The position numbers and the translations under genes were made by a program. The notes beneath the pieces were generated by a model. It ran no database searches, had not been told where the DNA came from, and saw only the letters and a program-made list of their open reading frames with translations. A stretch of 64,000 nucleotides of DNA, taken from assembly GCA_047967505.1 (NCBI GenBank), contig CM106540.1, one strand, 5' to 3'. The DNA is from Dipteris shenzhenensis. Its lineage: Eukaryota > Polypodiophyta > Polypodiopsida > Gleicheniales. Positions 1-13,223 of the stretch are shown here, one piece after another (within the stretch, counting starts at the first letter, position 1; each line of letters starts with the position of its first letter).

Positions 1-72
1 GTGCTCCAGCATTGCTGTTGAGTCTCTTGTATTCCTTGTCTCGAAGTAATATAATTAGCCCTTCTTTAAAAA
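1..72 (+). mobile_element. 3' terminus of a LINE-A-type retrotransposon
   Basis: The stretch CTCGAAGTAATATAATTAG near position 50 also ends the nearly complete LINE at 18.5-25.8 kb (around 25750), in both cases after a CTTGTAT-containing segment. A small hairpin-prone stretch (CAGCATTGCTG) precedes it. The window therefore opens in the last bases of another plus-strand copy whose body lies to the left. An A-rich run and an (AT)n microsatellite follow. Confidence 0.7.
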
Positions 73-120
73 ATATATATATATATATATGCACGCGCGT
101 GTGTGTGTACACATGCGTGC
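73..120. repeat. (AT)n followed by (GT)n microsatellite
   Basis: An alternating AT run runs directly into GCACGCGCG and a GTGTGTGT run. It sits at the end of the preceding LINE tail and just before the next LINE fragment. Confidence 0.9.
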
Positions 121-139
121 ACGCCATAAAAGCTATCCA

Positions 140-605
140 GATGAAACAACGATGCAAACACCGAATTTGATTAGCCCAAGAGAATCTATATCTCATATTT
201 TTTGGCACGGCCCTGAGACACGGAACTTCTTGGGCATCCTTCAGCAGAGATTGAGACAGAGATTTCCTCAAGCTCCGTTTGGCAAGCTTTTTTGGCTGTT
301 TGGGATCTATCCTCAACGACCAAATTCTGAATTGTTCTTTGCTTGGGTTTGCTATTGGGCACTCTGGGCTATCTAGAAAGATAAAAATCAGTCTTTGGTG
401 ATCCAGTTTTTTCTACTTTTGTTCTCTTCCGTCGTTCTCTGCAGCAATCTCTCTTCGATTGTCAGCAAAATCACTACATAGATCATGATATATATGTGTC
501 CTACATGGAGATTTTCTCTTGGATGTAAACTTGTGGCTTACCAGTTTTTCTGAGATAGCTCTCTTGTGACATAAAGCCTTCAAAGTTTTCAACCCCCCCA
601 AAAAA
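140..605 (+). mobile_element. LINE-D 3' fragment (ORF2 C-terminus and 3' UTR)
   Basis: Frame-broken coding sequence resembles the C-terminal end of LINE-D ORF2 at 9150-9560. Shared stretches include PRESISHIFW and LGILQQRLRQRFP, which match the zf-RVT region of plant LINEs. The 3' untranslated part has the LINE-D hairpin (CCAG-TTTTT-CTGA here), then ACATAAAGCCTTCAAAG, TTTTCAACC and an A-run with (GT)n. All upstream parts are missing, as expected of a 5'-truncated insertion. It lies outside the visible argJ exons, downstream of exon 1060-1205. Confidence 0.75.
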
Positions 606-870
606 AAGTGTGTGTGTGTGTCCACACAACAGAGACTTTTTGAGTCTTCTTCAACAGCAACTCAATCTTCACCCAAAAAAAAAGTGTGTGTGTGTAGCTT
701 TTACCCCCCAAAAAAAGAAAGTGTGTGTGCTTTTACACACTGTCAAAGATATATATGCACCGTCCAGTGTATATATTTGCTGGTCTCTCTTTTGGGGACA
801 GCCTCTTGTAATATAAAAGTATTTTCACCACACAAAAAAGTGTGCACACACACACACACACATATGCTAC
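606..870 (+). repeat. Cluster of short hairpin + A-run + (TG)n modules (SINE-like)
   Basis: Three or four short modules lie in tandem. Each ends in a C-rich/A-run/(GTG)n tail, at about 606-620, 676-695, 712-730 and 832-862. One has the stem AGACT-TTTTG-AGTCT (633-647). Another has GTCTC paired with GGGAC near 783-799, followed by CTTGTAATATAAAAG and TTTTCACC. The layout copies the LINE 3' ends of this window without any coding sequence, so I read them as LINE-tail-derived SINE-like insertions or solo tails. Confidence 0.5.
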
Positions 871-1059
871 AGTAAAATCTAATCCTATTCCTCCTCTACA
901 TCCAAGGGTTTAGGGTCAGTAGCAATGTACAGCTGGTTTATACCCTAGAAGCATGATGCCTTGTAAAATATTTGCAGAATCTGTTAAGGGTCTTAACAAA
1001 ATCTTTTTATAATCTAAGCTCACCACAACACAGTCATCTGCATGAACAAGTTAAGTTAC

Positions 1060-1205
1060 CGATCAAATGCTTGAGGTTGGCCTCCTTCCATCAGTAAAAA
1101 TCTGCCAAGTTGAATTTTCAGCTGGCTTGGATTAAAGTCCACCCCAGCATAACCTGCAGCACAAGCAATACGACCCCAATTGGGGTCTCTCCCATACACC
1201 GCAGC
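1060..1205 (-). CDS. argJ: argJ exon ([14 protein letters not shown]...QAFD)
   Basis: This 146-nt exon encodes 48 residues plus two bases of an Arg codon. [12 protein letters not shown] is the most conserved motif of the ArgJ family, and the exon ends GGQPQAFD-R. The acceptor is TTACAG|GCT and the donor GATCG|GTAACT. The terminal exon should lie to the left, but nothing matching it occurs at 1-1059. Confidence 0.96.
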
Positions 1206-4200
1206 CTGTAAATTCACATGTCATTACACTCTGCCTTTTTCCCCCTTTTTTGAAACTTGTTTTTGGATGGGCAGGAGGAGAAACAGACGGGGACTGTTAC
1301 CATTCGGGTTTCAATGATGCATCAAAACAAATTAAGAAATCTACATTTCCTAACCTTTGTGAGAGAGGACGCTGCAACTGTCCGTGCAACAGCGGCTGCA
1401 TCAGCTTCTGTGTCTGCACCTGTTACTTGAACCTGTATCAGGAAAGAAATTGAATGAATCCCTAAATAAACAGTTAACTGTGATCAATCCAGTTGCATCT
1501 TACAAAGTCTGCACCAAAGGACATAAGGGCATGTTCCTTTCACTTGTGGAGTCAACTTCTATAGAAAAGTTAGTGAATTTCCACCCACTCACAATTCAAC
1601 ACCCAATCAACGCGACCCGCACCATATCGCAATCGGTCCTTCTATAAGGCAGCCACATGAATTCTACGTAGTATGCGGTATTAGATCAATCATGATCAAT
1701 CAACTTGGGCTTACAAGAACAACACTGTTGTAGTAGGAGACAGAGTTATTTCCATTCGACTTTGTTAAGCTGATGTATTTAGTTACTATGGTGGGAAAGT
1801 GGAAGGGTGTTAACAACAAAAGCATTTTCATCATTTCGTGAAACGAGCATGGCGTAAGGACAAAAAGTGTTAGATCAACCACATCCCTATACTGATCCCG
1901 CATTACACGGCTCAAAGGATGCATGGAGTTACTCCACCGATCTGGATCATAGCGTTCATGGGAGTTATTCCACCGAAGTGGAAGATGGACAGAATGCTGT
2001 TGCAAGCATTCATCCCCACTATTCTATGCGTAGATGTAGGAACATATTCCTTTCTCTCAGCGATTATAAATCGCTTGCATTCTTCGTTGTTGTTCAAATG
2101 CAATATTGTATGTGCATCATTCTGTTCATGCTTCACGTGGATTAACATTGGTATCAGAGCCTATTGGACTCCACAACAAAGGGAGAATATTCACGATAAC
2201 AAGGGAACATTAGGAGGGAGGAGAGAATAAGCAAAGGGGGCAAAGGGAGAAGGAAAGGGGGCATAAGAAGGATCATCATATTCATAGAAGGCACCAAGTC
2301 TATATACAAAGAGAGGAACTAAGGAAGAGGGTATCTACATGGAGAGGCGTCAAATGTAGAGGCTTCCAAAACATCAAAGAGTGATCCTCTTTTATAGCCA
2401 AGATCTCCTCAATACATCATCCCTCCCAAATGAGGCACCATCCATATGAGCAAGCAGGTCAAGCAACCCCAATTGTATGCGACAATTCCATGCGTCAGTT
2501 TTTCTGCATAAATCATACCCCCTTATCCCTAATGTTAAGATACCTCATGGCTCTTTCTTAATAATATACACAAGCATCTAGGAGGACAACTCGAGGGCTG
2601 GCACAAGGATGCTTGCCACCTAATCCTTCTTATCTACTTATTGAACTATTATTCCTTGGACTATATAGAAACACTCTATATGGGGTGGAAGGGTGGCACA
2701 TAGAGATGCATTGCCACCTAAATTGTTATTGCTATGGAATATATACATCAAACACCCATGGGTCCTCTTACATGGAGGGGTGGAACATGAACATGCCCTA
2801 CCGAGGTCTCAATCTTCCTTTTCCAAAAGCCAATAGACAATTTGTTTGGGTTTGCATCACTTGCCTATTTGGCATATACTCAATGCCATGTTGCAACCCT
2901 TTCAACTTGTCCCCCTTCTCCTTACTACCCTTCCTTTAATGGATTGGAAGTTTCATCGGGGCATCCTGGATTATCCTCTATAGAGCTTTCTAAGAAAGCT
3001 AGTCATCTTCTTCTCCCACAACCGTGGATACAGGAGCGTGGGATTCATAATTGCCATCTTGGCAAACCTCTTGCTTGGTGAAAGGTTTGTCTCCACTGTA
3101 TTTGGAACAACAAGCTCCCTCTTAGACAGAGACTTTTCTTATGGCGTTGTCTAGTGGGCGCACTACTGGTGGCCTCTTTCTTGGCTGCCAAGTGTATAGC
3201 TTGCTTAGCTTGCCCATGTTGTTCACATCCCAGAGAGAGCCTTGCATCTGCTCTGGACTTGCCCAGCTGCCCATGATTTCCTTCCCAGACTGGGGACTTA
3301 TCCTCATGCTCACTTTCTTGGCATCTCTTTTGGTAGGTAGTTTTGGTTGTTTGGGAGTTACACCTCTACACCGGACTACGTTCAGTTCTTAAGTTGGTGT
3401 CGTTATTGAGCTCTATGGTCTTTATATCATGCCCATAACACTCAGTTGCACGAGCACTCTTCTCTGGGTGTCAATTGTTTTTTCCGTTCCTCCCTACATT
3501 GCTCTCTTTAGGACGTGCATTCTCTGGGAGATCTTCCTCCGGCCCGGTTAGAAGTATTTTTCCATTGATTTTAGCTTTTTAGTAGTAATTGCTCGTCACT
3601 GGAGGAGCTATGATTGTGCCATTTTTTCTTGATGAGATACTACCTTTTACAACAAAAAAATTGTGTGTGTGTGTGTGTGTGTGCGCGCGCACGCGCAGTT
3701 GTCTCACTCTGGGACAGCTATGAATGTAAATGCTTTCTTAATGCAAAATTTGTTCTACTAACCAAAAAAGTGTATGTGTGTGTGTGTGTGGGTGCGTGTG
3801 CGTGTGTGTTTAGCTTTTTAGTCAGTGTGTAGTAGTGTGTGTGTGTGTGTGTGTGAGAGAGGAGCTCCATGGTGTCCACCGGCTGCTGCAGCCCCGTCTA
3901 GGGCTTCCATACTCCTACCTCAGGTCCGTCTGCAGCCCCCCGCCTTCCCCGCAGCCTTTGTTCCCTCCAGTGACTCCCGTCTCTACCTACACATTTTCGT
4001 GCTAGCTGTATGGCCATCCGTAGACGCTGTACAGCCTTTCCGTATGGGCTTCCAAGCCTCCTGCAATTTTCGTGTAGGCCCCTGCTCTTTCCGTACCTAC
4101 TGTACGGACTTTGGCCAGCTGTCTGCTCGCGGTTTCTACTATTGGTCGCGCAATTCTCCTCGTCCTCTCTCCTTTTGCACAAGCGCCTTTGTCATTTGCT

Positions 4201-7200
4201 CTCCTTTGTTGTCCTCTCGATGCCCTTTCCTGTGCATAAGCTTTTGCTTTGGTTGTCTTTTTCTGTTCTCCTGGGCCTTTTCGCTTGTAAATTATTTCTT
4301 CTGCTCCCTCTTTTCCAACTTTCTCTACGTTCTCCTCTTTGCTGTAATTTGTCTTCAATTTTTCTGGCTTCAGTGAAGATTTATTTGCACAAGAAGCAAA
4401 AGCAGAGCTCGGGTCACGATGACCCTGTGCATGCCTCCCTTGAGGCTCAATTGGTATTTGAAGTAATTCATGAGGGATTTGAAGATACTCGCAAGGAATG
4501 GAAAGATTCTGCTCCCATTGTTGGGATAATGGTGGAGGTTGATGATATTGTGGATCCGATGCGTGAATATGCCAAGCACGCAATGATTATTTTTTTTCAG
4601 GCTGTATGCCAGTTGCAGCTGATGTGGGTAATTGGTTGACATGCAATTTAGGTGGTTGTTTTGTACGCAAAGTGCATTATGCTGCCAGGGGCTTCTTTGT
4701 AGTTATTATGGTGGATGAACATAAGCAGATGCTCTTGGAACACTCTCCTCTTCTTTATGGACAGCAAATGGTTCATGTTCTCCCATGGTCGCCTACCATG
4801 GATTATCAAGCTTTGATTAGACATCGACGTCCGGTGTCGGTGGAAGTAGTGGACTTCCCTCAATGCCTTGCTTCTCTGTTGCCAAAAATTGCAGCTTCTT
4901 TGGGTAAGGTGGTGTGTCCACCAAGACCAAATGGAAACTCTAATAGATTTTGTATTTTGAGGGATACAGATAATCCCACTCCAAAATCGTATGCTGCTAC
5001 TGTCAACAATGTTGCTATGGGAAGTGCTTTCTATAAGCTTAATGGGGATTATTTCCAAGAGCTTGCTTTGAATGCAAGAAGTTTGGGCACATGGCTTTGC
5101 AATGCCCTCAGGTCTTACACAAAATGCCTGCAGATGCTATGCCTACTCAAATGCATTCTAAGGATCTCTTGCCTCTTCCCTGGTTAAAAATAAGTCAAAC
5201 AAGCCTAGGATAAGGGAAAAGATCCGGTGGTTTCGAATGGAAATGCCTCCTCTTTGATGCCTTCTACTTCTCAATCGAAAGTAAAGGAAAAGACTTTGCA
5301 AGAAGCTTGGCAGAGTCCAAGAAAAACTGTGACAGCATGGAGACCTCTCCCTCCTCGTACATGGAATGGTTCATCCTCAAATGGTCATTCTCCTCAAGAA
5401 AATTCAGGAATTGGAATTACATGGGCTGCTGTGATAGCAATTTGCACCCTCTTCTCTGAAGACGAAATTACGGGTCTTTTGTCTTCTCCACAAACCCTAT
5501 TATCATCTCAGGGTTTGGGACCGGATCCTGAGATTGAAATGCAGACTTGATACTTTTGGTTCTCAGCTGTACATATTCTGTAAATATGTTGTCACGTATA
5601 AAATGTTTGACTCTCAATGTACAGGGGTTATGTGATCCCAGGGAATGGAAACTTGTATGGGGCTCTCTCAATCAATTACAGCCTGACATAGTGGCATTGC
5701 AAGAGCATAACCAGCATGTGTATGCTGGTCATTATGGGCATTTTGCTGGGTCTGATATATTTTATGCGGGTTAGCATTCTTTTTCAGGTGTAGTTTTTCT
5801 TGTGAAACATAGTTTGAGGCAGTTGTTGCGCTCAATGACAGTTAGGGCAGATGGCTGATCATACAGTGTCTCATTTAGGGAGAAATCTTTGAATTTTCTT
5901 CGGTTTATGCACCTCAATCTTCTTGCAATAGAGGTTCAATTTGGGCTGAGATGCAAGGCTACCCCTGGAGACAACATGTCTTTATTTGTGGGGATTTTAA
6001 TAATGCTCCTCAGCAGGGTGATACTACTTCTGGCCATACTCATATGTTGGCTTCTAATCGTCAACATTGGTCGAATCTTTTACTTCAGCTCAGTCTTGTT
6101 GACCTTTGGAAAGATCACAGCCACTGTTGCCAGGCTATACTATTCAACATAATGCTCAGTCTTCTTATCGGGCTCGTCTAGATTGTTGGATCCTCGGCGC
6201 TATGATTGTCTCACTGCTAAATTATGGGTGGATTATGCTTTTATGAATTCTGATCATGCCCCTTTGTGGTTGAGGATCTCTCTTCATGACATGCCTCATG
6301 ATCGACTTCCACAAAGAAGGCTACTAGTTGTCAATAATAGTTATTTGGAGCATGATGCATACAAGGCCATGGTGTATGAGGCTGTCCACCCTTTCTCACA
6401 ACAGTCTCGCTTTGGCATTGATTATGCTTGGGAAGCTTTCATTGCTAGAATGCAAGCAGTTATTCGCAACTATGGCAAAACTTACATGAAGACTTTGAGA
6501 GAAACTGTTGCTCAGGCTAAACAAACTTGTCAATCCTTGACTGAGATGAGTCATGTTAGAAATCTTTCTATGGAAAAAAATCAGATTTTATGCCAAGCTT
6601 AACATGTTTTGCAATGCAATGACAATAGAAAAATCTCTAAATGGAAGACAAGAGCACTATAAAAGGCACTGTCTCACCCACACAGGCCTTGGATTTGAAA
6701 GCTTCTTTCATTGAAAGAGAGCTGAGTGATGTTGTTAAATCATGTGGTAGATGGCTCGGATGGTCTCACAGTTGAATTCTTCATGGCATATTGGGATCTC
6801 CTAAAATCTCCTTTGCTGCGAATGATAAATAGCGCTTCAAGCTTGGCACGATCAATACATGCCGGATTCTTGGAAGAAAGGGCTTGTAAAACTTCTGCCC
6901 AAGAAGCCAATCTATGAATCATTGGCTGATTGAAGACCTATCACTTTGATGCATTTATTCATAAGATCATCACCAAAATGGTGGTTGATCGTATCAAAGA
7001 GTATTTGCATGAGGGCCTTCATCCGGCACAATATGGTTTTATTCCTCGTAGGCACATAACTGACAATATTGCACAAAAAAAAAATCAAGAAAATTACTTC
7101 ATTAAGTATGAATGAAAACCAAGAGAGCAAGCTCAAATGCGGGAGTACATCATGCAATGCATGAGGGAAAAAAAATAGCTTAAAAAGAGCTAATAAAAAA

Positions 7201-10200
7201 CAAAGGCGGAGGCTGAAAATGCCACCTCGACCCTGAGGGAGACTCAGAGAAGAAAGGAGATCCTCTCCAAACTTTGAAGAAAGTAACTCTCCTAGCAGAG
7301 GATGCTCTGGAGGATCCTTGCATGCTCGCCCATATGGCCATCAGAGTGTGTATTGTGTCGGTCCAAATGCTGACCATACCCTGGGAAGGGTGAACCTAGA
7401 TAACCTCCATCGCCTCTGTACACCTAGCTCGCCAAATATGCCATGCTGCAATGCTAGCCAGAATCTCCCAAGAAGTGTCTACTGAGGCATGAGCAGCTCT
7501 GAAAGGACTGAAGGATACATCCTAGAGAGAACAAGACTCCACTAAGTGTCGCCGTATAACGAGAGCTAGATCTGGATCCTGTCCCTCATAAAACACCTGA
7601 GGGCCAGTAAGAGATAACGAAGCTACTGAACCTTAGGTCATATAGAAAGGTATTGTATGAAAGATACTGAAAATCCTAGCAACACCTTTCCAGATCGTCT
7701 TGGCTCCACAGATTCACTGCAATCCCTCCATGACTAGAAAGCCAAAAGAAAAGAGTGATCTTTCTATTCTTGAGGGATTTCTAGTGCCTACACCAAAAGT
7801 TTCTCCGCACAACTGCGAAAATCTGAAAACTATCTCAATGAGGGGCTCTACAGGGCCTCCAACCTCTACTGCTGACAATATTGCAATTGGGATTGAGTAT
7901 GCCAAATATACTGAATAGGATGTTCTCTTGTTTACAAGTAGATATTGCAAAGGCTTTTGACACCATCCAATGGAATTTTATAGCTCAAACCATGCGAGGT
8001 TTGGGCTTTAGTCAGAAATTACAGCATATCATCTTTTGGCTCTACAGTGACAGCAAGGCCGCATGCATTTTGTCAGGGGATACCTGTGAAGCTTGGACAC
8101 TCCATTGCTCAGTTTGCCAAGGCTGTCCTCTTAGTGCCATTTTATATGCTATAGCCACGCATCCTATGCTGCAATATCTCGACCATTTGGTGGCGGCTAA
8201 CATGTTACATGGCTTGCATATTCCTGGAAGTCGTCCTTTAGTTGCTCAAGCCTATGCAGATGATTCCTTTTTTGTGCCATAGAATACTAAAAGAGACCTT
8301 TCTTCCCTTATGCAGGCTCTTTCTCTATATGGTCTGGCTGCTGGCCTTCATGTCAATTTTCAGAAATCTCGCTTATTGCCTTTGCTTTCTAAAGATTGGC
8401 AGAGTCTAGTATGGCCGAAGGAAATTGTCCCGACCAATTAGTTGGTACGCCATCTTGGTTATCCTATGGGTTGGTCAATTATTCGTCGTCAATAGATTGA
8501 TTGGGTTCAACCTGGAATATTGCAAGGTCAAAGGTTGCCCTATTGTTACTCAAATGTTTTTGGATTGTAAACATATTCTCTCAGATCTGGCTTGGCATGG
8601 CCGGAATTCCTTCCATGGCAATTCTTTGAGAGCTAAGAGCATCCACTGGTCCCAGGTTTTTTCTCAACGATTGGCTTTACAGGAGCCCACACGCTCGTAT
8701 TTTCTTAATTCAAAACGAATTTCCTCTGTGGCAGATGTCATTCATGATGATGGCACTCCTTTATCTTTTCCTTTGGCTGCTGGAAAATATGATTTAGGAA
8801 TGCATTATCGTCCTGTATGGCAGATCATTACTCGGATGCTTCAGCCCTTTGAGCCAGTACCCCCTTTGGAACTTCAAGATAGGCTTCAGGATTATACTCT
8901 TCTTCCAGTACACTCGTCCATTTGTCCTTTGAAGCTGTCTCATCTTTATATAAAGTCATGTTATCTCCACCATGGGCATCAGACAAGGCTAATCAATTTT
9001 GGGTGTTTGCATCGTCCGGTCAAAATGGTGGAGAAAAAGATTGAAACTGATTTGGCACTCCAAGGTTCCTCTACGACAGCAGGTCTTTCTATGACGTGTT
9101 TTGTTGGGGGTTGTTCCATCTGGACATCTTTTATCACGCAAACGTATTGCTCTAGCTATTTGTCATTGGTGTTCAGCTCCAAGGGAATCTGTATCTCAAA
9201 TTTTTTGGTACTGCCACGAGACACAGACTTTCTTGGGCATCCTTCGACAAAGATTGAGACTGAGATTTCCTCGGGCTTCTCTTGCAAGCTCTTTTGGTTG
9301 TTTGGGATGTATCCTCGACGGTTGTTCTTTACCTGGGTTCGCACTGGGCACTCTGGACTCTCTGGAAAGATAGAAATCACAGAGTCTTTGGTGATCCAAT
9401 TCTTTCTACTTTTGTTTTCTTCCGTTGTGCTTTGCAGCAATCGCTCTTCGATTGTCTGCAAACTCACTACATAGAGCATCATGTATATTTGTCCTACACG
9501 GAGATCTTCTCTTGATGTAATCTTTTGGCTTACCAGTTTTTCTGGAATAGCTATCTTCTAATATAAAGCCTTCTAAAATTTCACTACTCTTTTAAAAAAA
9601 AGTGTCTTTAGCTTTAGTAGAAGTTGCTCCTCTTTAGAGCAACTTTGAATGTACATTTTCTTTTAATAATATACTTCCTTTTACAAAAATGTGTGTGTGT
9701 GTGTGTGTGTGAACAATTTTTTTGTACTAGCTATTCTTTACTGAAGCAGCTACAATATGTGAACACTTTTTTTGTACTAGCTATTCTTTACTGAAGCAGC
9801 TACAATATGCTTTCTTTTCCAAATTTTTTAGCATACGAGTGCTAGCTGTCTCACTTTGAGACACTACATTAAAGAAAGGTTCTTTTCCACACAAAAAATG
9901 TGTGTGTGTGTGGCTTTTTTTCTTTTCTCACCCTTCCCCTGAGGTGGAGAGGACAAAGGCACAGGAAAAGAAGCATTACCATTTGAGACAGTCAGGGCTT
10001 TGCCTTTGTCTTGAATAGAGAAATACTGTTTAACCCCTTTGTTTTTTACCACAGAAGAGGCATTTGCATTCTTATTCAAAGGCTGAACCATTTCAGCTTG
10101 CACTGGCATCTGTGGAGCTAGGGAAGGGCATTGTGAAGCCATGAGCCCAAATTGCTTGCATTCAAAGCAAGCACCTGCAAACAGCTCCCACTTGAGCTTG

Positions 10201-13035
10201 CAAAAGGCACTCCCCATGGAAACATTATTCACAGTAACCAAATATGAAGCTGGAGTGGGATGGTCCGTATCCCACAAATTGCGGAAGCGATTCAAATTTC
10301 CATTGGGTCGCGGTGGACATACCACCTTACCAAGGGAAGCTGCAATTTTAGGTAGAAGAGAAGACAAGCATTGAGGAAAATCCACAACTTCTATCCAAAC
10401 AGGGCAACAATGCCGAATCAATGCCTGATAATCTCGGGTGGGAGACCACGGCAAGACATGGACCATCTGTTGGCCATAGAAGAGAGGAGAGTGCTCCAGC
10501 AAAACCTGACAGTGCTCCTCATCAGCCATGATGATCTCAAAAACGCCCCTCGTTGCATAACGAACTTTTTTGACATAAGAACCACCCAAGGTTCGAGTCA
10601 ACCAATTCCCAACATCTGTTGCATCAAGCATCCGTCCTCGAGAGAAAATTATAATGGCATACTTTGCATACTCCTTAACTGGATCAAATATATCATCCAC
10701 TTTCACCATAATGCCAGTGGTGGGAAGTGGATCTTTCCAACCTTTGCTCGAACCCTTCATGCATAACCTCATGAACAAGCTGAGCCTCAGTAGAGTCATG
10801 AAGGGAATCATCTGAATCCATCACCTGTTTTTGTTTCTTGTTGGAAACCAACTTGTCTTTGTGAAAGGTTTTCTCATATGAATAATCCGCCATTCAAGTT
10901 AAGGAAAAGGCTTGGAAGCAGCAACGCTTTACAAGAAGGAAAGCACTTTTTGTTAAAAACTGTACCGATTTTTCTTGGCTATACGGACAAAATCGTACGG
11001 ATTTTTGATAGTACGGGCCGGGAGGGGGGGGGAGGGAACTTTTCTGACAACAAAACTGTACGGATTTCCTCGACTGTACAGACAAAATCGTACAGATTTT
11101 TGACAGTACGGGAAATTTTTTTTTTGAATTTTCTGACAGAGCGTACAGACACAAAACGTTGCCGAAGGCTTTTGCTGATTAATAATAGTTATCTAGAGCA
11201 TGCTGACTTTAAAGCCTTGGTCTCTGATGCTATTCAGCCTCTCTCTCGTCAGATATGCATTGGTTTGGAATATGCCTGGCAGGCTTTTGTTGCTCGGATG
11301 CAATCAGTTATTTCAGATTATGGCAAATCCTATATGCAAGCCACAAGGGAGACTGTAGCACATGCCAAATTTACTTGTCAGAGTTTGACTGAGCTTGCTT
11401 ATCTTCGCCCTTTGCCTTCAGAGGAAAGCATGCTCTTATGTCAGGCTCAATTCTCTCTTCAATCCAATGATCGCAGAAAGCTTGCTAAATGGGAAACTCG
11501 ATCCAGACAATGGGCATTTTTGGATAAAGGCTGCTCTTCCAAGCAATTTTTTAAGAGTTTACACTACAAAAGACAGGCTGCCAATATCTGTCGGATCCGG
11601 ATGCATGATGGTTCTTGGTCAACATCTCGTTCAGAGCTTGCTGATTTACGTGTGCAGCACTTCTCCACTCAATTTGGGCATGTGGATACTCTTTCTCCTA
11701 GGGTCGTGTCTGCACATCAGCTTCTTTTGCAGCATATTCATCCAATTCTGTCTGATGCTCAAGCTTTGGAACTTGAACATCCCTTCATTGAAAGGGAATT
11801 TTCTGATGCACTGAGATCCTGTGGCAGATGGAAATCTCCAAGGTGGGATGGTCTCACTGTTGAATTTTTTCTTGCATTCTGGGATCTTTCCTAAATTCAC
11901 CTTGCTGCAAATGGTAAATACAGCATGGCAAAATTAGCAGATGCCTGTGTCATGGAAAAAAGGTCTTCTCAAGCTGATTCCAAAAAAGCAGCTATGTGAT
12001 ATCATAAAGACAGACATGAAAGATGTAAGATCTGCCTTAGTGAACATGATCAATGGCAAGTAAATTTGAATATATGCCACCCACAAGGATGGACTGCACT
12101 ATTCGAAGACGAACGTGCAGAGGCCAGGTTGCTAGTTTCCAATACTCAAGCTTTTTCCGAAGCTTAGCCAAAACCCAATCAGTTTGTTGTTGGCGAGTGA
12201 GTTCCCACCCCAAAGGGTAACCAAGATGACGAACAAACTGAGTGGGTGGAATGATATCCTCGGGCCATAATAGACTATGCCAGCAGCTTAGACTTTTGAA
12301 AATTAACATGAAGACCAGCTGCCAAACCATAAGCAGAGAGGGCCTGCATCAAGGCACCAAGATCATGAGGCGTATTCTTCGGGGTAAAGAAAGAACCATC
12401 AGCATAAGCTTGAGCAACCATGTTGCGATTAGCATCCAATTCCAAGCCGTGAAGTTATCCTGTGGCCACAAGATCAATATATTACAGCATAGGATGAGTA
12501 GCAATGGCATACAGTAAAGCATTGAGAGGGCATCCCTCGCGGACCGAACAACGAAGAGTCCACTCATCAAAGATATCCCCAAAAAGAATGCAAGCCGCAT
12601 TGCTATCTCTGTAAAGCCAGTAAATATCCTGCTGCATTTTTTATCCAAACCCCAAAGCTAGCATAGTTTGCGAGATGAAATCCCATTGAACTGTGTCAAA
12701 GGCTTTTGCAATATCTACTTGCAAGAGTAGAACATCCTACTGCGTGTATCTGGCATATTCAATCCCAATATAAGCATTGGCAATGTTATCTGTGATATGG
12801 CGACGTGGAACAAAGCCATATTGGGAGGGATGCAACCCATCATGCAAATAACCTTTAATCCGATCAACTACCATTTTGGCAATGATCTTATAAATGACTG
12901 GCATGAGCGTGATTGGCCTCCAATCACCAAGTGAACTCACTCTCATGCTACCGCGGCAACGGACACTCTCCCTACCTCTCTCTCTCTCTCTCTCTCTGTG
13001 CGCAGCGGACTCTCTCCCTCTCTTTCTCTCTCCCT

Positions 13036-13092
<57 letters not shown>

Positions 13093-13170
13093 CCTCTCTC
13101 TCTCTCTCTCTGTCTCTCTCGTGCGCTGCCGCAGCAATGGACTCTCTCCCTACCTCTTTCTCTCTCCCTA

Positions 13171-13223
<53 letters not shown>

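Larger units (their letters stand above)
5590..8420 (+). pseudogene. LINE-D copy 1 ORF2: endonuclease and reverse transcriptase
   Basis: The APE-type endonuclease shows [28 protein letters not shown] (about 5993) and SDHAPLW (6260). The RT shows a region ending in [14 protein letters not shown] before the nested insertion. After it come motif [13 protein letters not shown] (7941), motif [15 protein letters not shown] (8116) and motif [10 protein letters not shown] (8250). Part of the RT fingers near 6600-6730 is deleted compared with the copy at 11155-11995. Several in-frame stops are present. Confidence 0.8.
4380..9600 (+). mobile_element. LINE-D copy 1, full-span but decayed, interrupted by a nested LINE
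   Basis: All parts of a plant L1-like LINE occur in order. ORF1 (4380-5550) has a DUF4283-like region. The endonuclease (5590-6290) has LNVQGL, VALQEHN, GDFNNAP and SDHAPLWL. The reverse transcriptase lies on both sides of the 7074-7871 insertion. The C-terminal region with zf-RVT runs to about 9480. The 3' UTR has the hairpin CCAG-TTTTT-CTGG (9533-9545), TAATATAAAGCC and a final A-run. Frameshifts and stops break every ORF. Confidence 0.88.
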
